This document shows positions 56,201 through 64,000 of a stretch of 64,000 nucleotides of DNA, one piece after another; the stretch's first letter is position 1, and every line of letters starts with the position of its first letter. The DNA is from Platanthera guangdongensis (taxonomy: Eukaryota > Streptophyta > Magnoliopsida > Asparagales > Orchidaceae): the NCBI GenBank assembly GCA_039583875.1, contig CM077158.1:238561447-238625446 (forward strand). The letters run 5' to 3'. Both the position numbers and the translations under genes were made by a program. Under the pieces are notes generated by a model that was not told where the DNA came from, did no database searches, and was given only the letters and a program-made list of their open reading frames with translations.

Positions 56201-57570
56201 TGATGTAGGGGTAGGCTAGTGGTGCTCGGAATCTAGGACTCTACGTGCACGTGTGAGGGGATATGCGAATGCAATGTTACATGCAATGAAACAGTCAGAT
56301 AGCAACGATAATTAATTTAAGCAATGAGAATTAACAGCACCACACAGTTAATCAAAATAAAGAAGCAGTTAAATAATTTTAGCAATTTGACAACTGCTTC
56401 CTCCATGCGGAGGGCCTAAGCAAGCGGCGACGATTAATTCCACAAACAAATATTAGCGTAAAAGTACAACAACTACCAAACTATGATCACAACACAAATA
56501 TAGATAAACAACCGAGTGTAAATATCAAATACAAAACACAATACCAAGAGAAACTCACGATGCAGTGGGCTGATCCGAGGTGGTGGAAAATTTGAGGGAC
56601 CAGATGCAAAACGGGCGATCGGAGGCGAATACGGTGGCACGGTGACGTCACGGTGGCTGCCCACGGTGGAAAAAGAGGGGATGTGGTCTGGAAACGGCGA
56701 GATCCGGCCACAAATGAGGCCGGGGGTGAGTAGATCCGATGATTTGGAGCGGATCCGAACAAAAATGGAAGGTTTGGGTGGAGGGAATAACAGATCGGAG
56801 GGTGGTAGCACTAGATCAAAATAGATCTAGGATTTTCGGGGCGGTGGGAGGTGGATCCTCGAAGTGGGGGAGAGAGGAGTGGCCGGCTAGGGTTGGACGG
56901 CCCTTAGGAGGTATCAGTTTGAGAAGGGAAAGGGCGGCGAAGGGGCTGGAGGGTTGGCAGTAGGCCGACAGTTTCCTGTACAGGAAGGAGAGGGGGGCGG
57001 CGGTATAAGAAGAGGGAAGAGCACTGTTCAAACTATAGCAATGAACAGTAATTTGTATTTTTTAACAGTGCCCGAAGAAGGAAATGGCTGTGGTGATTTC
57101 AGCAGGCTGTAGGGAGGAGTTTGGGAGATTTCCGGCGTGGAGAAGAGGGGAAGAAGGTGGAAAATGATGGAGGGGGGTAGGGTTTACCTTGGGGGGAAGT
57201 TTGGCGACCTAGGAGTCGTCACCTAGGATTTCACGGCGTCGGCACCGAGGAGGGATCGCTGGAATCCGGGAAAGACTTTCTCCAAATCAAACAATGGCCT
57301 CAAATCAGCCCCCTAACATCCTATTTATAAGAAAGCACAAACTAGGGCATCCCCATCAACGACTATGATTGGCCGGTGGGTTAACCCTTAAAATACATCA
57401 AAATAAACTCAAAAAATATAAAGTAATATAGCGTTTTGACTCGCGGCGACGTCCCGGACGCAACCGCGGAGTCCGATCGGCGATCCGATCAAGTCTTCTT
57501 GCGCAAATACATGTATGTGGGCCCCGCCTTGCGGCGAACTCCTCCAAGTGCATCTGATGGCTCCCCATCA
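56201..57570 (-). repeat. 5' LTR of gypsy J (1370 bp)
   Basis: Plus-strand edges TGATGTAGGG and CCCCATCA give 5-bp inverted ends (TGATG/CATCA). A minus-strand TATA box lies at about 57330 (TATAAATAGG), leaving a short U3. The LTR is inserted in a copia RNase H (57571 onward). Confidence 0.75.
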
Positions 57571-57885
57571 TAAGGCCTTTGTGAGAATATTCGCATCTTG
57601 ATCAGCAGCCGGAATGTGTTTCAACTCTAGTTTCTTCATTTGAACTTTTTCCCAAATTAAGTGGCAGTCTACTTCAATGTGTTTGGTCCATTCATGAAAA
57701 ACATGATTCTTAGCAATGTGTATAGCCGCTTGACTGTCACAAAATAAGGTACCTCGTGAGGAAAATTTGACTTCCAAATCATCTAAGAGATTCTAACCAC
57801 GTAAGTTCAAATACAACAGATGTTGAATGATACTCAACTTCGGCCAAAAAGCGAGCAACCACAGATTGTTTCTTGCAACGCGAAG
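57571..57885 (-). pseudogene. copia K RNase H fragment, minus strand
   Basis: Minus-strand CKKQSVVARFLAEVEY, FCDSQAAIHIAKNHVFHEWT and HIPAADQDANILTKAL: the end of a copia polyprotein, closely related to the two larger K copies. Cut at 57570 by the gypsy J LTR and joined near 57885 to a plus-strand K copy. Confidence 0.8.
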
Positions 57886-59824
57886 TAATAAGGCTACGTT
57901 TGTTTTTCTCCCAAGGATCGTAAGGTTGCTACTTCTGCTGATGTCACCTTACTCGAAGATCAGCCATATTACTCTCAACCTGCCGATTCTCCACTTCCGC
58001 CACCTCTTCCGTGGCCTGCTATCCCTGTTCATTCAAACCTTCCACCTCTCCTTCCCACGCCAATTTCACCTAAACCACCTATCATCCGTGTGTACACTCG
58101 ACGTCCTTCTTCGTCTACTATCCTACTGGAGATGCCCCGCTCTAATGATGTTTTGCAGCCTGCGGATCCGACAATAGGTTCCACTGCCCACCCGCTGGCC
58201 AACTATGTCTCTTTTCACCGCCTCTCTCCGAAACTCCGACAAAGTGATCTTTCTTTATCCGCTATTTCCATCCCTAATTCTCTGTAAGAGGCTCTCCAAC
58301 ATCCCGGGTAGCAGGTGGCTATGGACGAGGAAATGTATGCTCTTTGGGCAAATCACACATGAGATCTGGTCCCGCTTCCTCCTGGACAATCTTGTGTGGG
58401 ATGTAAGTGGGTGTTTGCCGTCAAACAGGGTCCAGATGGGACGGTTCACCGTTTGAAAGCTCGTCTAGTAGCTCGTGGTTTCACTCAATAACAAGGTCTG
58501 GATTATAATGAGACTTTTTCTCCAGTCGCTAAACTCAATACTGTTCGTGTGTTGATCTCCCTCGCGGTTCACCGCCACTGGGAATTGCACCAACTGGATG
58601 TCAAAAATGCCTTTCTTAATGACGATTTACATGAGATCGTTTATATGCAACAACCTCCCGGGTTTGAGACCACAGAGAAGTCTCTTGTCTGTTATCTGAA
58701 AAAGCCTCTTTATGGTCTCAAAAAATCTCCTCAGACATGGTTTGATAAATTTAGTAAGACCGTCAGTGCTGTTGGGTTCACTCGAGCTCGACTGACTTCT
58801 CTCTGTTCACTCGTCATCGTCCAACAGGCACAATGATTCTGTTAGTATATGTGGATGATATTTTGATTACATGAGACGATCTTCCAGGAATACGGATGAT
58901 CAAACAACATCTGGTCACTGTGTTTCAAACAAAAGACCTGGGAAGCCTTCGATATTTTCTTGGTCTCGAAGTGGCTCGGAGACCTGATGAGCTTGTGTTA
59001 TCTCAGAGAAAGTATTGTCTTGACTTACTTCATGATGCGGGCTATTCTGGATGCAAGTCTGTTGATACTCCCATGGATATCAATCACAAGCTTTGTGCTC
59101 ATGCCTCGGACTCTGATTTGTTCCTTTCGAATCCAGAGTATTATCGTCGTCTTGTGGGAAAGCTGATCTATGATATATCTCACTGTTACGAGACCTGATA
59201 TATCATTTGCTGTTGGAGTTGTCAGTCGATTCATGCATGAGTCACATATCTCTCATCTTCAGGCAGTCGAGCGTATTCTTCGATACTTGAAGACTTCTCC
59301 TGGACAAGGACTTGTATACAAGCCCTCTTCGTCTCCCTTATCTCTAATTGCATACTTTGATGATGATTATGTTGGCTCGTTGGATGACCGTCGTTGCACA
59401 AGTGAATACTGCACATATTTTAGAGGAGATCTTATTACATGGCGCAGCAAGAAACAGTCCGTGGTTGCTCGTTCATTTGCTGAGGCCAATTATCCATCGA
59501 TGACCTCAGTTGTATCTGAGCTCACATGGCTTGACGGTCTCCTTGATGATCTAGGAGTCAAGCTCTCCTCACCTGCTACTTTATTTTGTGACAGTCAAGC
59601 TACCATACACATTGCCAAGAATTCGGTCTTCCATGAACGGATAAAACATATTGAAGTTGACTGTCATTTCATTCGGGAGAAGGTTCAGTTGAAAAAGATA
59701 GAGTTAACACATGTTCCTGCTGCTCAACAAGTTGTTGCCCACAAATACCTTACCACGACATCTCTACTATCAGTTCTTGTCCAAGCTTGGTGCCTACGAC
59801 TTGTATGCTCCAGCTTGCGGGGAG
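57886..59824 (+). pseudogene. copia K plus-strand copy: integrase tail, RT, RNase H
   Basis: Starts in the integrase-RT linker (RKVATSADVTLLEDQPYYSQ), then a proline-rich linker (PPIIRVYTRRPSSSTILLEM), RT (GCKWVFAVKQGPDGTVHRLK, LDVKNAFLNDDLHEIVYMQQ), a frameshift near 58800, the active-site region in broken frames (YVDDI with adjacent stops near 58850), and RNase H from 59170 (AYFDDDYVGSLDDRRCTS, LFCDSQATIHIAK, THVPAAQQ). Gag, protease and most of integrase are absent. In RNase H the usual YxDADWAG reads YFDDDYVG and SAEAEY reads FAEANY, so catalytic residues are affected. Confidence 0.87.
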
Positions 59825-60010
59825 TGTTAGAGAATACTAGGAAAAATAATGTATTGGCCCATTAACTTGGCCCATGTAGGATTTTGTGTTTAGTCCCACA
59901 TTATTTGTATAGCTAGATCTTACTCTCCTCTCTCCTATATATTTGTACTCATATTTGTTTTTTTGGTATTCAAGAAATATATATAAGGTTTGGATCTTTT
60001 TCTACAAGTA
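59825..60010 (+). repeat. 3' LTR start of the plus-strand copia K copy
   Basis: TGTTAGAGAATACTAGG preceded by purine-rich GCTTGCGGGGAG. Includes TATA-like CCTATATATTTG near 59935. Truncated at the junction with the minus-strand copy near 60010. Confidence 0.6.
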
Positions 60011-62920
60011 CAAAATCCACTTGTTGAACGTCGATCATCCATGTAATCAGCATTGTCAGCATCAAAATAAGCAATCAACGACAGAGTACACGAGGAAGAT
60101 GGTTTGTATACTAGCCCTTGTACATGAGCAGACTTCAGATATCTCAGGATACACTGGACAGCCTGGAGATGAGACATCCGAGTGGAATGCATGAATCGGC
60201 TGACAACTCTAACAACGAATGAGATATCAGATCTTATAACTATAAGATAAATCAATTTTCCTATGAGACGTCAATAATAATCTGGATTTAGAAGAAGTAG
60301 ATCGGTGTCGGAGGAATGCCCACAGGGCTTGTGATTGATATCCATAGGAGTATCAGCAAGTTTGCATCCAGAATAGTCAACGTCATGAAGAAGATCAAAA
60401 CAATTTTTTTGTTGAGATAAGGCAAGATCATCAAGACGTCTTGCAATCTCTAGGCCAAAGAAGTACCAAAGATTTCTCAGATCTTTAGTTTTAAAAACCG
60501 AGTTCAAAAGTTGTTTGATCATTTGTATTTCTTTGGAATCATCACCGATAATCAGAATATCATCGACATAAACTAAGAGGATCACTGTGTCGGCTGATTG
60601 ATGATGAGTAAAGAGAGAAAAGTCAACCGAGCTCCTAGTGAATCCGACATCGCGAACAACTTTAATGAACTTATCAAATCAAGCGCAAGGAGACTGTTTG
60701 AGACCATAACTAGACTTCTTGAGATAACAGACAAGAGACTCCCCTGTGATCTCAAATCCGAGAGGTTGATGCATGCAGACAGTTTCTTGTAAGTTGTCAT
60801 TGAGAAAGACAATTTTTATATCCAATTGATGTAACGGCCAGTGACGATGAACAACGAGAGAGATCAAAACACGAATTGTCTCAACGGGAGGTTGATTTAA
60901 TTTGGCGACCAGAGAGAAGGTCTCGTCATAATCCAGACCTTATTGTTGAGTAAAACCACGTGCCACAAGGCGACCCTTCAGATGTTGAATTCTCATTTAG
61001 ACTCTGTTTGATGGTAAATACTCACTTACAACTCACACAGGTCTGTGCAGGAGGAAGAGAGATAAGATCCCAAGTTTGTTTTGCCTAAAGAGCAGACATT
61101 TTCTCGTCCATGGTCACTCGCCACCCTGGATGTTGGAGAGCCTCCTAGACCGAGTTAGGAAGGGAAATAGAGGATAAGGAAGTTGCAAATTTCCGGAGTT
61201 CCAGAGAGAGGCGGTGTAAGGAGACATAATGCGCTATAGTGTGAGCAGTAAAGACGGTTGCTGGATCTGCATGCCGCAAAATATCATCAGTAGAGGGCAT
61301 CTCCCATAGAGCTGCAGACAGAGGAGGACGACGAGTATACACACGAATCAAAGGTGGTTTTGGTTGGATTGACGTGGGAAGGAGAGGTGGATGTGGTGAG
61401 ATTGGCGTGGGGAGAAGAGGTGGAAGATTAGAAGTAACAGGGACAACATGCCTCTGAAGTAGAGGCATCATGGAGAATCAGTTGGTTGAGAATGATAGGG
61501 CTGGTCTTCGAGGGAGGTTACATCATCGAATGTTACAACCTTGCTCTCCTTGGGAGAGAAGCAAACATAACCCTTCTTAGTATGAGAGTATCCAACGAAC
61601 ATATATTTCGTTGCACGTGGAGCATGCTTGTCAGTGGACATGACAAGATTATGACCATAACAAACGTAGCCGAAGACAGGGAATGTGACTGAAAAGGGAG
61701 GCGTGAAGGGAAAAAGAAGGTGGAAGGGAGCCACAAAGTTGAGAATGAAAGAAGACATGCGGCTAATTAGATTGCAGACTGTAGAAACTACGAAATTCCA
61801 ATAAAATGTAGGAACATTCATTTGAAACATAAGATAACGGGTGACCTCAAGAAGGTGATGATTTTTCCGTTCTGCAATGTCATTTTGTTGGGGACGGTAT
61901 AAACACATGAGGTTTGATGAATGATCTCAAACTCAGTACATAAGTCCGTAAACGCATGACTTGTGTATTCACGGGTATTGTCGGTTCAGAAAATTTTAAT
62001 GCTAGTAGAGAAATGATTGTGAGTTTCAATAACAAAGACATGAAATACACGAGGTAGTTCAGAGTAATCATGAAGGAAATACAATCATGTCATACGAGAG
62101 TAATCATCTATAATGATAATAAAGTAACAATAATAAAAAATACTTGCTGTTTTGTCGGGTCCCCAAATATCTGAATGAATTAAAACAAAGGGAGCATCGC
62201 TCCAAGTACAATGAGATGAAAAAGTAGAACAATGTTGTTTGACATAGGTACAAGACTCGCATTGAAGTCATTGAGGGATAAATCCGGAGAGCTTTCTGGA
62301 GGATGCGCAAAGGAGCATGCCTAAGACGTCGATGCCACTCGACATAGCTAATATTGAAGAGAATCGTGGGAGGAGGGAGGTCCAAGATGTAGAGCCCATT
62401 TGACAATTCCCTTTACCAATGACATTCTGTGTCTTCCGATCCTGCACAACAACAGAAGTAGGAGAGAATGTTACATAGCAATCGAGGTCTTGAGTGAGAC
62501 AACTAATAGAGAAGAGATTGAAAGCAGAGCCCGAAACATGAAGAATTGGGCGAAGAGTGATAGAGAGTACAAGCGACGTCGACTGATCCAGCTATTGTTG
62601 TGGCGTCCCCATTGACAACAGTAATGAACTTGAGATGCTCAAAGTTTAAATATTGAGAAGGTTTCGTTGGGGTAATATGGTGTGTTTCTTTAGAGTCCAT
62701 AATCCAGGATGAACTGTGGGTCAGACAGGAGATACCACCATCAGAAATAGACACAACATAGCCGGAGGAATGACTGATCATCTCTTGAAGTTGCTGAAGT
62801 TGAGTGCGCAAGGTATCAATGCCAGTTTGAATGTTGTTTGGAGTGTGGACTGTCACAGTTGGCATGCAGTGCAGTGGGCAAACAGTGCAATTGGTAACAA
62901 GTGGTATGGAGATGACCATT
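60011..62920 (-). pseudogene. copia K minus-strand copy: protease, integrase, RT, part of RNase H
   Basis: Minus strand, many stops and shifts. Protease region 62919-62503 (SSSWIMDSKETHHIT, where the usual DSG reads DSK), GAG-pre-integrase (YVEWHRRLRHAPLRIL near 62345), integrase (62071-61468; NDIAERKNHHLLEV), proline-rich linker (61471-61145; PPLIRVYTRRPPLSAALWEM), RT (60867-60271; HQLDIKIVFLNDNLQETVCM, LLVYVDDILIIGDD), and the RNase H start (SLIAYFDADNADYMDDRRST) to about 60011. Same family as the plus-strand copy, diverged. Confidence 0.87.
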
Positions 62921-63988
62921 CCCCAAAAAATAGAAGCTGGTCAGAGCAGGGATAGGAAATCTACAACAAGAACTGCGACCAAGGGCTGCGACAAAGAGCT
63001 GCGACAAAGGGCTACAAGCGGCAAGCGGGAAGCAGTAAACTCCAATTCGCTGACGATGGCAGGAAAGCTCTACAAACAAGAGGGCAGCATCATCAAACAA
63101 TCAAGTGGCAAGGAAATGCAGTCTGAGTAGCAACAAGAAGAGAGCACAAGCACGGGCATACAACAACCTGGAGAGCAGCAGGAGCACTTGAGGCTAGACA
63201 AAGAGCAACTCGCACGACTAGACCAGCGACGGGTAGGTAGGGCAAAGGAAGACCAGCAACAAGATTAGCGGCCTCGACGGGTAGAAAGTACAGCTAGGCG
63301 AACAACAATAACGACAAGTGAACAGAGCAGGAGGCAAGACAACGACGACCTGGAGAATTGAATAGCAGCGGTGAGAGGAATCGCCGGCGGGTAGAACTTG
63401 CTGCAAGACTAGCTGGGATCTGCTGCAGGAGGTCAGCAAAAAGGAATGACTAGAAGTGGCGGTCTGATGGCTACGGTCAAAGAACTGAGGATAGACCCGC
63501 GGCAAGAACTGCGGGAAGAAGCAGGCGAGCAGGAGTGTCTGCCAATGCTGATTGCTGAGTGAGTGCGGCGAGATAGAGGAGAGAAATTGCGGGCAGGCCT
63601 TTACGAAATGACAACGCTGAAGTCTTGGAGATCAACAACGATAACAACTGCGGCTTGACGAGTAGCGGCGGCAAGGCGTTGCGCCAAGGAGAGGCTGCAA
63701 GGGGAGCAGAGAGACAAATCACAGAAAAAGGCTGTCCTGCGGGGCCCAGTGACGGGAAGAGAGAAAAAACTATAAAAGATAGGAGGGAGAAGAAATGAGA
63801 ACTGGGCAGCGGAGAGAAAGGCTGTGGCCAGGCAAAGAGCAAACCGCGGACTCAAAAGTTGGAGGTCGCACAAAAAAAACTGCGGTTAGAGATTGCTAGC
63901 CGCAAAGAAGGGACATGAGCTGGGCCGCAAGAAGAGCTGTGATTAGCGATTTTTTAACCGCTCAGAGAGCGCTCGTAGGATCGGCGCC
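62921..63988 (-). other. leader region of minus-strand copia K; gag not found
   Basis: About 1.07 kb between the PBS and the protease region. Repetitive AAGAGCTGCGAC-type sequence and no recognisable gag motif on the minus strand. Gag has been lost or replaced. Confidence 0.5.
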
Positions 63989-63999
63989 CTCTGATACCA
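63989..63999 (-). other. primer-binding site of minus-strand copia K
   Basis: Minus-strand TGGTATCAGAG at the very end of the window; the 5' LTR should begin at base 64000 and continue outside. Confidence 0.8.
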
Positions 64000-64000
64000 T

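Noticed and set aside
1..64000. Endogenous pararetrovirus or other virus-derived sequence
   Set aside because: RT-bearing regions all sit in LTR-retrotransposon domain orders with integrase; no movement-protein or coat-protein motif was seen.

Overview
The window is nuclear DNA from a plant with a large, repeat-rich genome. The evidence is the mix of plant LTR-retrotransposon lineages (Ty1/copia; Ty3/gypsy chromoviruses of Tekay/Del type; Ty3/gypsy Tat type with a second RNase H), primer-binding sites matching initiator tRNA-Met, a hAT transposase of the plant BED-DUF659 kind, and one recognisable host exon, the first exon of an HDA19-type histone deacetylase. The GC-rich exon and the element types make me lean towards a monocot, but nothing here proves it. 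No tRNA, rRNA, CRISPR or prokaryotic features were seen.

Layout. 1-7912: a young copia element (A, minus strand), its left LTR cut by the window edge, inserted in the gag of an older rearranged copia (B, 7913-9965). 9966-11464: AT-rich unknown sequence, then a GC-rich stretch with a TATA box. 11465-14092: 5' LTR and gag start of a plus-strand gypsy (C), interrupted by a second plus-strand gypsy (D, 14093-21133) with an LTR of about 4.5 kb and decayed gag-pro-RT. D is cut in its RT by a minus-strand Tat-type gypsy (E, 21134 to about 32225). E carries gag-pol, a dimeric tandem array, and two spliced, TATA-preceded genes on the opposite strand next to its 3' LTR. At about 32.22 kb E loses its 5' end and joins the RNase H of another plus-strand chromovirus (F, to 36430), which has a long open integrase and a 3' LTR. 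Next come a truncated minus-strand Tekay-like LTR (G, 36431-37930), the 5' end of another minus-strand Tat-type element (H, 37931 to about 40.4 kb) and a related LTR fragment (to about 41.9 kb).

41.9-53.5 kb is the only host-gene neighbourhood. Two fold-back or MITE-like elements and a clear Mutator-type MITE lie upstream of an intact HDA19-like first exon (43821-44354) with a good TATA box, start context and splice donor. No second exon follows in the remaining 19.6 kb. That stretch holds a hAT transposase gene (minus) split by a copia element (I, 46722-51849) with a perfect 5-bp target duplication, then a GC-rich promoter-like fragment, the 5' part of a minus-strand gypsy (J, gag + PBS + LTR, 54845-57570), and two opposed copies of one copia family (K, 57571-64000) forming a large imperfect inverted repeat.

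How it fits together: apart from the HDAC exon, everything is transposable elements inserted into one another, all with visible lesions. The most unusual part is the antisense gene cassette in element E. Antisense extra genes are known in Tat elements such as maize Grande, but two TATA-preceded, intron-containing genes in one element are worth following up.
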